DNA of 64,000 nt from Pannonibacter indicus (GCF_001418225.1 NZ_LIPT01000012.1:51700-115699), one strand, 5' to 3'. Positions 52,879-62,600 are shown, counted from the stretch's first letter. Program-made: numbers and translations. Notes: generated from the letters alone by a model not told the origin.

Positions 52879-53077
52879 CGGTCTGTCTTTTCCTGCAAGC
52901 GCCGGGGCACTGGCCTGCCGTCCGCACGGGAACCGGAGGCCGGATCTGATGACACCCTGATCCACTGCCCCGCCCGTCTTGTCAATGAACTGCGTCATCA
53001 CGCCTGTGCAGGGGGGGCGGAGAGGCCCTGCCACAGATCATCAGATGCGTCATTGCGGGCAGCGGGGGATTGCGGGC

Positions 53078-53383
53078 TTACGCTGCCTGCCAGGAAAGCT
53101 CCTGCGGCTCGCGGAAGGCGAAGCGGATGAAGTGGCTGCCGACCACATCCTGCAGCCGGTCAAGGGCGGCGCTGTCTGCGGCCGTGACGTCCATGGTCAG
53201 GCGCGTGCCTTCGGCCTTCAGCGTGCACACGCCCATCGGGAAGGTGATCTTGCCCTGTTCTGTGTCGAACTCGGCCGGGATCTTGTGCTGGAAGTGCTTG
53301 CACAGCTGCTGCAGGTAGCGGCTGGCCTTTTCGGTTTCCACGATGCAGCGGCGGGTGGGCAGGGTGGTGGTTTCAGTCGTCAT
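53078..53383 (-). CDS. DUF2218-family protein
   Basis: A 101-residue protein with DUF2218 features: RYLQQLCKHFQHKIPAEFDTEQGKITFPMGVCTLKAEGTRLTM and a final DVVGSHFIRFAFREPQELSWQ. The domain often occurs with siderophore-interacting ferric reductases; its own biochemistry is not established. Its ATG overlaps the stop of the PadR gene (TGATG), so the two form one transcript under the AT-rich operator region upstream. Confidence 0.85.
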   Translation of the reverse strand: MTTETTTLPTRRCIVETEKASRYLQQLCKHFQHKIPAEFDTEQGKITFPMGVCTLKAEGTRLTMDVTAADSAALDRLQDVVGSHFIRFAFREPQELSWQAA

Positions 53384-53937
53384 CAGCTTTCTTCCACGGC
53401 AAGGGCCGCCGCATCGATGGCAGCGGCGATCTTCTGGGCGGTTTCCGGGTCAATTTCCCTGTCCCGCAGGCGCAGGCGCAGGGCGGTCTTGAGGTTTTCC
53501 ATGGCCCGGACCACGGGCGCGGGGGCAAAGCCCCGCGTCACGCCGCTGCGGGCACGGCTCATGAGTTCGCTGGCCAGGGCCTTGTTGGCGGCCAGAAAAG
53601 CTTCGCCTTCGGGCGTAACGGTGTGGCGCTTGCGCCCGCCTGTTTCCACCGTGATGGCGCTGTAGCCCATGTCCTCCAGCCAGCTCAGCGTTGGATAGAT
53701 GACGCCGGGACTGGGGCTGTAGCTGCCGGCAAACCGGTCCTCGATGGCCTTGATCAGCTCATAGCCATGCCGCGGCTCTTCCGCGATCAGGGCCAGAACC
53801 AGCAGCCGCAGTTCGCCATAGTCGAACAGCCGCCGGTGTCCACCGCCCCGGCGGTGTCCGCCGGGATGGCCTTCGTGCAGGGGGTCATGCGGGCCGTGGC
53901 CGCCATGACGGTGGGGGTGTGAATGTCTGTGTCTCAT
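53383..53937 (-). CDS. PadR-family regulator with a His-rich N-terminus (YqjI-like)
   Basis: A 184-residue protein. Residues 1-35 contain 13 His with many Gly and Pro, a probable metal-binding tail. Then comes the PadR winged helix: LRLLVLALIAEEPRHGYELIKAIEDRFAGSYSPSPGVIYPTLSWLEDMGY. E. coli YqjI has the same layout, binds nickel through its N-terminus and represses a ferric reductase gene. A similar metal-responsive role is inferred. Tandem ATATATCG elements directly upstream (53944-53981) are likely autoregulatory sites. Confidence 0.88.
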   Translation of the reverse strand: MRHRHSHPHRHGGHGPHDPLHEGHPGGHRRGGGHRRLFDYGELRLLVLALIAEEPRHGYELIKAIEDRFAGSYSPSPGVIYPTLSWLEDMGYSAITVETGGRKRHTVTPEGEAFLAANKALASELMSRARSGVTRGFAPAPVVRAMENLKTALRLRLRDREIDPETAQKIAAAIDAAALAVEES

Positions 53938-53943
53938 GCCCCT

Positions 53944-53981
53944 CGATATAAACTAGATATATCGAAAATCAAGATATATCG
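53944..53981. promoter_or_regulatory. PadR operator region: palindrome plus direct repeat
   Basis: CGATATA-aactaga-TATATCG (53944-53964) is an inverted repeat; GATATATCG occurs at 53956-53964 and again at 53973-53981. The site starts 7 bases before the PadR start codon. Confidence 0.7.
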
Positions 53982-54044
53982 GAATTTATTCAGAAAGCAG
54001 GCTTTGCCTTTGAAAAATTGCCGCTGCAGACCTCTGACAATCCT

Positions 54045-54215
54045 GAGGCCTGTGGAACTGCTTACCTTTTCCAGCATCAAAGCAGCGCTCGCAGCCTCTT
54101 TTAGACGATGTGTGAATCCGGTAGCCCCTCAAGGTGGAGGGGAGCAGACAGGCCGTGCCGGAATGACCAGAGCGCAGGCTTTCCTCAAGCCATAACCGGT
54201 GAGCCTGACTGGCAG
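54045..54215. repeat. Intergenic mosaic repeat with second copy of the 72-bp module
   Basis: 54056-54127 matches 36507-36578 at 70 of 72 positions. It is followed by cccctcaaggtggagggg, caggccgtgccgg and, at 54,200, gagcctgactggcagtccg, modules seen near 2,180, 24,600 and 36,600. It fills most of the gap 53,938-54,239. Confidence 0.85.
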
Positions 54216-54239
54216 TCCGTTGTAAACACTGCCCCCGCT

Positions 54240-55760
54240 CTATGGCTTTCGCACGCTGGCGGCATCGGCGGCGGCCGGGCGGAGCTGGCGCGGGCGGTTG
54301 TGCCAGAGGGTGGCGGCGTCCTCAAGGCAGGCGGAAAATTCCGCTTCTGGTGCACGCCGCAGGGTCATCAGGGCGAGGGCTGCGGTCTTCAGGATGGCCG
54401 CTTCCGCCAGCTCGTCGCGCGCCGCGCCCGTCCACACGGCCAGCCAGTATTCCTGCTGGGTGAGGGCGGCGGGAATCGGCATCCGGCTGGCGGGCGTCGA
54501 AGGCAGGGTGAAGCGGGCTTCCTCGCCGCCGGTCAGGCGGAACACCGGCGTCGGCCGGTCCGGTGTCACCTGCGCAAAGTCGCGGTTGGCGCCGGTGACG
54601 GCTGCGTCCAGACAGCCGGTGAGGGCGGCGGCGGTGCGGAACAGCTCCCGGCCGGACGTTTGCGCCGCGCCCAGCATCGAGGCGGGGGCGCCGCCCGGAT
54701 TGAGCACATGCACGGCGGTGTTGACCGGCGTGCGCATTTCAAACGCCGGATAAAGGGCAAGCAGGCCCGCCAGCTGCGGGCAATAGGCGGTGACGGGCAG
54801 ATAGGCAATGCCCTTCTGCGCCAGCGCCTGCCTTGCGCCCTCCAGACTGTCCGCCACGGGAATGGCAGCGGCCTCCGCCGCCCGTTGCAGCAGGATGCCC
54901 GAGGCGATGTTGCTGCCGAAGCCATGCACCAGCACCCTGTGCCCGGCCATGGCCACCAGACGGGCGGCATGGAGGAACCACGGCACGGTGCGCAGCCGGG
55001 GCGAGAGATAGGCCGGCCAGTTGAGATCGGCTATCGCCGTCTCTGCCGCTTCCGCCGCCTCCCCCGTGCCGGGGCCTGCCGCATGCAGCTGGACCGCCTG
55101 CGCAAAGCCGGCCAGCTCCACCGCCGTCATGCCCCGGAACTGCATGGTGGCCAGCAGCGCGCCGGTCTGGAACGGGTCCGCCTCGGCCCGCAGCACGATG
55201 CCGAGGGCATCGCGGGCTTCTTCCTGCGTCAGCGGGCGGGTGCGGCCCGGCCCGGCGGCAATGCTGGCGATGTATTTGGCCAGCCGCTGGCTGGGGGCCG
55301 AGGCATGGCCGATCAGCGCCATGCGCTCGGCAATCATCTGCGGCGAGGGCTCGCCCGCCAGCCGGTCCACCGCGCTGGAGCCCGGCGCCAGCGGGGTTGC
55401 CTGAGGCTGGGTTTGATACGGGGCATGATGCCGGGAAAACGCCCGGGCGGAGTTGGACCCCGGCCCATGATGGCTGCCCCAGGGCAGGGCGGATGCACTG
55501 TCCGGCGTGCGGGCAAGCAGCAGTTCGGCATCATTGGCCAGCCCGCGCACTTTCAGCCGCAGGGCTTCGGCAAAGGGCGTCGGGCGCATGCCCTGGCCTG
55601 TACGCTCCAGCAGCGGGTCGCCGTAGAACTCGCGCAGTTGTGCCAGCATCCGGCTCATGGCCGAGACCTGCATCCCCAGACTGGCCGCCGCTGCCGACAC
55701 GCTGCCCTCCCGCAGCAGCGCATCCAGCGCGATCAGCAATTTCATCCGGCCAATGTCCAC
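54240..55760 (-). CDS. Fusion of a LysR-type helix-turn-helix to a TrpD2/YbiB-like phosphoribosyltransferase-fold domain
   Basis: A 506-residue protein. Residues 1-85 are a LysR-type DNA-binding domain: KLLIALDALLREGSVSAAAASLGMQVSAMSRMLAQLREFYGDPLLERTGQGMRPTPFAEAL. After a linker (about 86-150), residues 155-500 resemble anthranilate-phosphoribosyltransferase-like TrpD2 proteins: TQEEARDALGIVLRAEADPFQTGALLATMQFRG, VLVHGFGSNIASGILLQ, FEMRTPVNTAVHVLNPGGAP and CLEDAATLW. The usual LysR effector domain is missing. YbiB/TrpD2 proteins bind nucleic acid and lack clear enzyme activity, so this may be a regulator with a nucleotide-sensing domain. It diverges from the siderophore importer. Confidence 0.82.
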   Translation of the reverse strand: MDIGRMKLLIALDALLREGSVSAAAASLGMQVSAMSRMLAQLREFYGDPLLERTGQGMRPTPFAEALRLKVRGLANDAELLLARTPDSASALPWGSHHGPGSNSARAFSRHHAPYQTQPQATPLAPGSSAVDRLAGEPSPQMIAERMALIGHASAPSQRLAKYIASIAAGPGRTRPLTQEEARDALGIVLRAEADPFQTGALLATMQFRGMTAVELAGFAQAVQLHAAGPGTGEAAEAAETAIADLNWPAYLSPRLRTVPWFLHAARLVAMAGHRVLVHGFGSNIASGILLQRAAEAAAIPVADSLEGARQALAQKGIAYLPVTAYCPQLAGLLALYPAFEMRTPVNTAVHVLNPGGAPASMLGAAQTSGRELFRTAAALTGCLDAAVTGANRDFAQVTPDRPTPVFRLTGGEEARFTLPSTPASRMPIPAALTQQEYWLAVWTGAARDELAEAAILKTAALALMTLRRAPEAEFSACLEDAATLWHNRPRQLRPAAADAASVRKP

Positions 55761-55864
55761 CTGTGTTCTGCCTTGTGCCCGAGCGCCTGATTGAGGAGGA
55801 TTTGCGTTTTTCGCAAATTGGAATTGCTCAAAATGATGCGCGTTGACCCTTGGCAGCAGTATCT

Positions 55865-55895
55865 ACATAAGTGGATTTAGAAACTCAACTTATGT
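55865..55895. promoter_or_regulatory. Inverted repeat in the divergent region before the siderophore importer
   Basis: ACATAAGT-15 bases-ACTTATGT, perfect 8-base arms, with TTTAGAA inside the spacer. It lies about 105 bases from the LysR-TrpD2 gene and 65 bases before the binding-protein gene. Candidate binders are the LysR-type fusion or an iron regulator such as Irr (TTTAGAA resembles an ICE half-site). Confidence 0.6.
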
Positions 55896-55958
55896 TGTTC
55901 AGGCAAGGCGCTGCCGCCGTCACACTGGCGTGAGCGCTGCTGCTGCGAGGTTCTGGAA

Positions 55959-56888
55959 ATGACGCATATGTTCTCCATGAAGCGGCTGGCTGCTGGCCTT
56001 GCCAGCGCTCTGGTTCTCTCCGCCGCGCTGACGGGCGTTGCCGCTGCCGAAGTCAAGGTGGCCCACGCCAAGGGCGAGCTGACGCTTCCTGCGGTCCCGG
56101 CCAAGGTGTTCGTCTATGACATGGCCGCTCTGGACACGCTGACCGCGCTTGGCGTTGAAGTGGCCGGGGTGCCGGGCGGCAACAAGCCGGGCCATCTGGC
56201 GCAATATGCCGATGACAAGTACCAGAAGATCGGCTCCCTGTTCGAGCCGGACTTTGAAGCCGTTGCCGCTGCACAGCCGGATCTGATCATCGTTGGGGGC
56301 CGCTCTGCCGCCAAATACGAGGATCTGGCGAAGATCGCGCCCACCATCGACCTGTCGGTGGATTTCGGGGATTTCACCGGCTCGGCCCTGAAGAACCTCC
56401 AGACGCTGGCCACCCTTTTCGGCAAGACGGACAAGGCGGACGAACTGACAGCGAAGTATCAGGCTTCCGTCGAAGAGCTGAAGGGCAAGACGGCGGGCGC
56501 AGGCAAGGGCCTGTTCATCCTCACCACCGGCGGCAAGATGAGCACCTATGGCGCAGGCTCGCGCTTTGGCGTGATCTTTGGCGAGTACGGCCTTGCGCAG
56601 GCTGATGAGAACATCAAGATCGGCACACACGGCCAGCCGGCGTCCTTTGAATATATCCTTGAGCGTAACCCGGACTGGCTGTTCGTGCTGGACCGTGATG
56701 CGGCCATCGGCCGGGAAGGCGATGCCGCCCGCCAGCTTCTCGACAACGAAATCGTCCGCCAGACCACGGCCTGGCAGAAGGAACAGGTGGTCTACCTCAA
56801 TGCGGCCAACTGGTATCTGATTGGCGGTGGCATCACCGCCATGCAGGATACGGTAGACCAGCTGAACGCTGCCTTCAGCGGCAAGTAA
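55959..56888 (+). CDS. Siderophore ABC importer binding protein (FatB/CeuE-like)
   Basis: A 309-residue periplasmic protein with a Sec signal (LASALVLSAALTGVAAAE) and the type-3 siderophore-binding fold: PAKVFVYDMAALDTLTALGVEVAGVPGG, AAAQPDLIIVGGRSAAKYEDL and IAPTIDLSVD. SRFGVIFGEYGLAQADENI and NPDWLFVLDRDAAIG are FatB/CeuE-like, pointing to a catecholate siderophore. Starts at 55959, 55968 or 55977 are all possible. The FepA-type receptor at 48,135 could supply its ligand. Confidence 0.88.
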   Translation: MTHMFSMKRLAAGLASALVLSAALTGVAAAEVKVAHAKGELTLPAVPAKVFVYDMAALDTLTALGVEVAGVPGGNKPGHLAQYADDKYQKIGSLFEPDFEAVAAAQPDLIIVGGRSAAKYEDLAKIAPTIDLSVDFGDFTGSALKNLQTLATLFGKTDKADELTAKYQASVEELKGKTAGAGKGLFILTTGGKMSTYGAGSRFGVIFGEYGLAQADENIKIGTHGQPASFEYILERNPDWLFVLDRDAAIGREGDAARQLLDNEIVRQTTAWQKEQVVYLNAANWYLIGGGITAMQDTVDQLNAAFSGK

Positions 56889-56912
56889 TTTCTTCTGATT
56901 GTCAGCGTATCA

Positions 56913-56944
56913 GGCGGCTGCGTCTCCTCCGGGGCGCAGCCGCC
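56913..56944. promoter_or_regulatory. Hairpin between binding-protein and permease genes
   Basis: GGCGGCTGCG-tctcctccgggg-CGCAGCCGCC, a perfect 10-base stem in the 78-base gap. Without a T-run it is probably an mRNA stabiliser or partial terminator that raises binding protein over permease, as is common in ABC importer operons. Confidence 0.7.
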
Positions 56945-56966
56945 GCAATCCTTTCAGAGCCCTGAC

Positions 56967-57929
56967 TTGAAGTTCCTTTTGCCAGCCTCTCTCCTGACCC
57001 TCGGTCTTGCGATAGCCAGCCTGTTCACCGGTGCCAGCCCCGTCTCCTTCTGGAGTGTGGTCAGTGGTGCGGCGGATGAGCGGGCCTTGATGCTGCTGGC
57101 CGAAAGCCGCATTCCGCGCACGATCGCCCTCATTCTGGCGGGCGCTGGCATGGCCGTGGCAGGAACCCTGATGCAGATGCTGGCACGCAACCGCTTTGTC
57201 GAGCCCTCCACCGCAGGCACGGTGGAATCGGCCTCGCTGGGCATGCTGCTGGTGCTGTTCTTCGCGCCGGACCTGCCGGTCATGGCCAAGATGCTCGTCT
57301 CCGGCGGTTTCGCGCTGGCGGGCACCTTCCTCTTTATCGCCATTCTGGAGCGAATCCCCCTGCGCTCAGCTCTGATGGTGCCGCTGGTGGGGCTGATGCT
57401 GGGCGGGGTGATCAGCGCCGTTACCGCATTCCTCGCCTACCGCTTCGACCTGCTGCAAACCCTCGGCGCCTGGACCAGCGGTGATTTTTCCGCCGTGCTG
57501 CGCGGGCGTTACGAGGTGCTGTGGCTCAGCCTGGTGCTCACCATTGCCGCCTATGTGGCCGCCGACCGCTTCACCCTCGCCGGATTGGGCGAGGATTTCG
57601 CCGTCAGCCTCGGCCTCAAATACCGGCAGGTGCTGCTGCTCGGCCTCTTCATCGTTGCCATGGTCACCGCTGCGGTGGTGGTCACGGCGGGCGTGGTGCC
57701 TTTCGTCGGGCTGATCGTGCCCAATCTCGTCGCCATGGCTCTGGGCGACCGGCTGCGCCGCACTCTGCCGCTGATCGCCGTCACCGGCGCGCTGCTGGTG
57801 CTGTTGTGCGATCTGATCGGCCGCACGGTGAATGCGCCCTTCGAGATTCCGGCAGGCTCGGTTCTCGGCGTGGTGGGCAGCGTGTTCTTCCTGTTCCTGC
57901 TGCTGCGGAGGCGCTCCCATGCGGCTTGA
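56967..57929 (+). CDS. Siderophore ABC importer permease 1 (FatD/CeuB-like)
   Basis: A 320-residue FecCD-family membrane protein with about nine hydrophobic segments. ARIPRT-like SRIPRTIALILAGAGMAVAGTLMQMLARNRFVEPSTAGTVESASLGML is the FatD/CeuB variant of the family's first half, and VTAGVVPFVGLIVPNLVAMALGDRLRRTLPL the conserved C-terminal ATPase-contact region. It likely starts at TTG 56967. Its end overlaps the second permease gene by 11 bases. Confidence 0.88.
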   Translation: MKFLLPASLLTLGLAIASLFTGASPVSFWSVVSGAADERALMLLAESRIPRTIALILAGAGMAVAGTLMQMLARNRFVEPSTAGTVESASLGMLLVLFFAPDLPVMAKMLVSGGFALAGTFLFIAILERIPLRSALMVPLVGLMLGGVISAVTAFLAYRFDLLQTLGAWTSGDFSAVLRGRYEVLWLSLVLTIAAYVAADRFTLAGLGEDFAVSLGLKYRQVLLLGLFIVAMVTAAVVVTAGVVPFVGLIVPNLVAMALGDRLRRTLPLIAVTGALLVLLCDLIGRTVNAPFEIPAGSVLGVVGSVFFLFLLLRRRSHAA

Positions 57930-58905
57930 GCGCCTGTACCGGACCGGTGCAAGGCGGCTGACGCCAGCCGGTGTGCTGCTGCTGCTGGGCCTCCTGACGC
58001 TCGCCGCCGCCACCGCCTTCATGACGCTTGGCGTCAAGGCCGGCTGGGCCTTCATCCTGCCCTTCCGGGGGCAGAAGCTCGCGTCGCTGGTGCTGGTGGC
58101 CTATGCGGTGGCCGTCTCCACGGTGCTGTTCCAGACGCTGACCAACAACCGCATCCTGACGCCCTCGATCATGGGCTTCGATGCGCTTTATGTGCTGCTG
58201 CAGACGGTGCTGGTCTTCACCCTCGGCTCCGCTTTCGTCACGAGCCTTGACCCGCGCCTGCTGTTCGTGGGCGAAGTCGCCATCATGGCCGGCTTCTCGC
58301 TGATCCTGTTCCAGCTGCTGTTCTCCGGCGCCATCAAGGGCCTGCATCTGATGATGCTGGTGGGCATCCTGCTTGGTGCCCTGTTCCGCAGCCTTGCCGG
58401 CTTCCTGCAGCGGGTCATTGATCCGAATGAATTCGTCGTGCTGCAGGACCGGTTCTTTGCCAGCTTCAATGCGGTGGATGGCACGCTGCTGGGCGTCTCG
58501 GCGCTGCTCATTGCCGGAGCCAGCCTTGCTGCCTGGCGTCTGGGCCACACCTTTGATGTGATGGCGCTGGGGCGGGACAGTGCCATCATGCTGGGGGTGG
58601 ACCACGCCCGCGTGACGCGGCAGGTGCTGATGATCATCACCGTGCTTGTCTCGGTCTCCACGGCGCTCGTGGGGCCGGTCACCTTCTTCGGCCTGCTGAC
58701 GGCGAACCTTGCCTATCTGCTGATGCCCTCGGGCCGCCACCGGCATGTGCTGCCTGCGGCCGTGCTCATTGCCATCATCTGCCTTGTGGCGGGCCAGACG
58801 GTGCTGGAGCGGCTGCTTGATTTCAACACGGCGCTTGCCATCGTCATCGAATTTGCCGGCGGGCTGTTCTTTATCTTCTTTTTGCTCAAGGGGGCGCGGC
58901 GGTGA
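57919..58905 (+). CDS. Siderophore ABC importer permease 2 (FatC/CeuC-like)
   Basis: A 328-residue FecCD-family protein with about nine membrane segments. LVAYAVAVSTVLFQTLTNNRILTPSIMGFDALYVLLQTVLVF is characteristic of the FatC/CeuC branch, and VGPVTFFGLLTANLAYLLMP is the C-terminal contact region. ATG 57919 is used; the longer frame back to 57,832 lies within the first permease gene. Its stop overlaps the ATPase start by four bases. Confidence 0.88.
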   Translation: MRLERLYRTGARRLTPAGVLLLLGLLTLAAATAFMTLGVKAGWAFILPFRGQKLASLVLVAYAVAVSTVLFQTLTNNRILTPSIMGFDALYVLLQTVLVFTLGSAFVTSLDPRLLFVGEVAIMAGFSLILFQLLFSGAIKGLHLMMLVGILLGALFRSLAGFLQRVIDPNEFVVLQDRFFASFNAVDGTLLGVSALLIAGASLAAWRLGHTFDVMALGRDSAIMLGVDHARVTRQVLMIITVLVSVSTALVGPVTFFGLLTANLAYLLMPSGRHRHVLPAAVLIAIICLVAGQTVLERLLDFNTALAIVIEFAGGLFFIFFLLKGARR

Positions 58906-59660
58906 TCCGGATCGATCAGGTCAGCAAGAGCTATGGCAACACGCTGGTGGTGGACGGGGTCACCCTCGACCTGCCGAAGGGCGGGCTCACATCCATCATC
59001 GGCCCCAATGGCGCGGGCAAATCGACGCTGCTGTCCATGATTGCCCGGCTCACCACGATGGATCAGGGCAGCGTGCTGGTCGATGGGCTGGATGTGGCCC
59101 ACACCTCCGGCGAGGTGCTGGCCCGGCGCCTGTCCATGCTGCGGCAGGACAACCAGATGACGGCGCGGCTCACCGTCACCGATCTCGTCTCCTTCGGCCG
59201 CTACCCCTATTCCAGGGGGCGGCTGACGGCTGAGGACAGGGCCGAGGTGGACAAGGCGCTCGCCTATCTTGGCCTCACGGAGCTCAGCCACCGCTTTCTG
59301 GACGAACTCTCCGGCGGCCAGCGCCAGCGGGCGTTTGTTGCCATGGTGCTGGCGCAGGACACCGGCTACATGCTGTTCGACGAGCCGCTGAACAACCTCG
59401 ACATCAGCCATTCTGTCGCCATGATGAAGCTGCTGCGCCAGGCGGCGGACGACTTCGGCAAGACGGCGGTGGTGGTGCTGCACGATATCAATTTCGCCTC
59501 CTGCTACTCCGACCATATCGTCGTCATGCAGAACGGCCGCGCCGCACTTCAGGGCACCCCATCCGAGATCATCCGCCCCGAAGTTCTCACCGCTATCTTC
59601 GGCTGCCCCTTCACCGTTCAGGAAATCAACGGCAACCGGATTGCCGTCTATTTCCGGTGA
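58902..59660 (+). CDS. Siderophore ABC importer ATPase (FatE/CeuD-like)
   Basis: A 252-residue ATPase. Walker A GPNGAGKSTLLSMIAR, signature LSGGQRQRAFVAMVLAQD, Walker B YMLFDEPLNNLD and switch His in VVVLHDINFASCYSD. VTDLVSFGRYPYSRGRLTAEDR is typical of iron-siderophore ATPases. It starts at GTG 58902, coupled to permease 2. It ends a four-gene importer operon, 9 bases from the convergent adhesin gene. Confidence 0.92.
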   Translation: MIRIDQVSKSYGNTLVVDGVTLDLPKGGLTSIIGPNGAGKSTLLSMIARLTTMDQGSVLVDGLDVAHTSGEVLARRLSMLRQDNQMTARLTVTDLVSFGRYPYSRGRLTAEDRAEVDKALAYLGLTELSHRFLDELSGGQRQRAFVAMVLAQDTGYMLFDEPLNNLDISHSVAMMKLLRQAADDFGKTAVVVLHDINFASCYSDHIVVMQNGRAALQGTPSEIIRPEVLTAIFGCPFTVQEINGNRIAVYFR

Positions 59661-59669
59661 CTGTGCGGG

Positions 59670-62600
59670 TCATTCACTCCGCTCATCCTCGATCAGATCC
59701 ATGCCGGTCATGTCCTGCGGGGTGCTGCCGAGGGAGGCGAAGGTGAGGGGGGTGGTTCGACCGGCGGGGGAGAAGAGCCCGCCGAAGAGGGACCAGCTGC
59801 TGACCACGCGCGACACGGTGCCCGGCTGCCCCGCGACCGGCAGCGTTATGTCTGCCAGCGCCGTGGCCGTGCTGCTGGCGAGGGTGTAGTTCATGGCGTC
59901 CGCGCCGCCGAGGCTGAGGCCGCTGATCAGCACCGTCTTGCCCGTGCCCGGCTCTGCATCGGCGAAGACGCCGTTCGCGGTGGCCACGCTCAGCATGTCG
60001 CCCGTGACCATGCCGTTGAAAAGCGCACCGGAGGTGTCGAGCGTGGCCGTCACCGTGCCGTCCGCCATTTTGCTCAGGGCGGCGATGCCGCCGATGCTGG
60101 AAATGACGGCCTGAGTCACATCCCCCGTGACGGTGCCGGGCGTGATGCTGACGGTGTAGTTTCCGGCCGCCATGCCGCCGAGGGTCAGGCCCGAGAGGGT
60201 GATCACCTTGCCGGTGCCTGCATTCTTGTCCGCATAGGTGCCAAGGGCACTGGCAAGGCTGACATCATCGCCAAGGATGATGCCATCCAGCTGCGCGCCG
60301 GCCAAATCCAGCGCCACCGCCGTGGTGCCGTCATAGATGCGGGTGAGACCCGAAACGCCGGTGAGCGTGAGCGCCTTCGGCGTGATCGCCGCCGTCGTGG
60401 AAACGTTGAAGCTGTTCCCCAGCGCGTTGGCCAGCTCGTAATTGGCAGCGTCTGCACCGGCCAGAGCCAGGCCAAAGACCGAGATATCCTTGTTCGTGCC
60501 CGCCGACGGGTCGAGGAAGGCGGCCGAGCCGGACAGGGTCAGGTCATCGCCGCTGACAAAGCCCGTCAGCACGGCATTGGTGGTATCGAGTGTTGCTGCA
60601 TCGCCCCCGTCATAGACCTTGCTCTGCGCGGAAAGCCCGCTGACGGCGGTGATGACGGCCTTTTCCACATCGCCCGTGACGGTGCCGGGCGTGACGCTGA
60701 CGCTGTAATTGCCTGCTTCCGCGCCGCCAAGCGTCAGGCCCGTGATGGTGATGATCTTGCCGTTGCCTGCGTTCTTGTCGGCATAGGCGCCAAGCACCGG
60801 GGCAAGGCTGACGTCATCGCCCAGGATCACGCCGTTCAGCCCGGCAAAGCTCTGGTCAATGATGACCGCCGTGGTGCCGTCATAGATGCGGGTGAGGCCG
60901 GCAAGGCCGGTGACGGTGAGGGCCTTCTGCGAGATATCTGCGGCGGACGTGAGCAGGATCGTGCTGCCGATGCTGGCGTCATATTCATAGTTGCCGGCAT
61001 CCGCGCCGCTGAGGGCAAAGATTGTCACCTCAACCGTCTTGCCCGTGCCTGCGGAGGCGGTGAGGAAGGCGGCGGAGCCATCAAACACAAGATCATCCCC
61101 GCTGACCATGCCGGAAAGGATCACGCCGGAGGTGTCCAGCGTTGCCGTGGTGGTTGCGTCATAGACCTTGCTGTCCACGGCAAGGCCGCTGATGGCGGTG
61201 ATCACCGCCCGTGTGACATCAAGCTCCACCACCGCGTCCGTGAGCGTGTAATTGGAGGCAAGGCCCGTGCCATTGCCAAGCGTAAGCCCGCTGGTGTCAG
61301 CGGTGAAATGCGTGTCTGCATTCTTGTTGACGAGGGTGGCCGTGCCGCTGAGGGTCAGTGTCTCGCCATTGGCAAGGTTGCCCAGAACGATATCCGGGGC
61401 CGAGAAGCTGGTGCTGCCGTTGTAGGTCCGCGAGCCGGTGAGGCTGACGGCGCGCGGCGTCACCGTGACGCCGCCCGTGCCGAAGGCGAGATAGAAATCG
61501 TCCATCGTCAGGCCGCCGGTCAGCCCGAGTTCGACCATATCCGGTTCCGACCAGGCGTAGGTGCCCGCATTCGTCGTGCCGGTGATGGCGCTGCCCACAT
61601 CGACGGAGACGGAGATGCCCGAGGCGCTGGCGCCGGTGGTGCTCAGGCTGCCCTGAAAGCTGCCCGTGCCGCCATAGGCGCGGGAGAGGGTGCCGGACAC
61701 CTTGAGGTAATTGTCGTAGAGCGCCTGCGTGGACAGCGCCCGCAGCTCCGGCAGTCCGCCTGCCTTGGGCGAGCCCCAGACGCTGGCAAAGTCCCAGCCA
61801 TCCTCGATGTAGAGGAAGGGATCGAGAAGCCCGGTGGCCGTCTTGCCCCAGCTGGCGGGCATGGAGCCTGCGCCTGCTGTGTCCACGTTGTAAAAGACGT
61901 TGGACACATTGGCGATTGAGCCGGTGCCGATCAGGCCCTGATTTCCCGAAACGCTGCCTGTGGCATAGCTGTAGCTGATCGTGCCGCCGTTGTTGCCAAC
62001 GAGCGCGCCTCCGTCTGTTCCCGAGACGTTGCCGGTGGCATAGGAGTTGATGATCACGCCATTGGCGCTGGTTGCCCCCACCAGCCCGCCCACCTGAAAC
62101 CTGCTGGTGGAGGCATTGCCGGTTGCATAGGACTGGCTGATGGTGCCGCTGTTGAGAAAGCCCACCAGCCCGCCGAAAGCCCCCAGCACTCCCCCGCCGA
62201 GAACGGCGCCGCCGCTGACGTCCCCGCTGGCGAAGGAGCGGGTGAGGGTGGTCTGGAACATGGTGCCAACCAGCCCGCCCGTCGCGCCCGTGCTGCCGGC
62301 CACTGTTGCGGAAGACCAGAGGCCGGAGAGCGTGGAATTTGCCGCCCAGCCCACGGCACCGCCAACGGAAGAACCGCCGGCGACAGATCCCGTCACACCG
62401 GAATTGCTCAGGCTTGCGCCTGCCGTAACCCCGAACAGGCCGACGGCCTGGGTCGAGGGCCGGTCGATGTAAAGACCGGAAACCGTATGCCCGAGACCTT
62501 CAAAGGAGCCCGAGAAAGCGGTGGTGAAGTTGCCCAGCGGAGCGAACCCCGCGCCACTGTTCCAGCCGGAGGTGGCCGAGGCGTCGATATCGCTGCCGAG

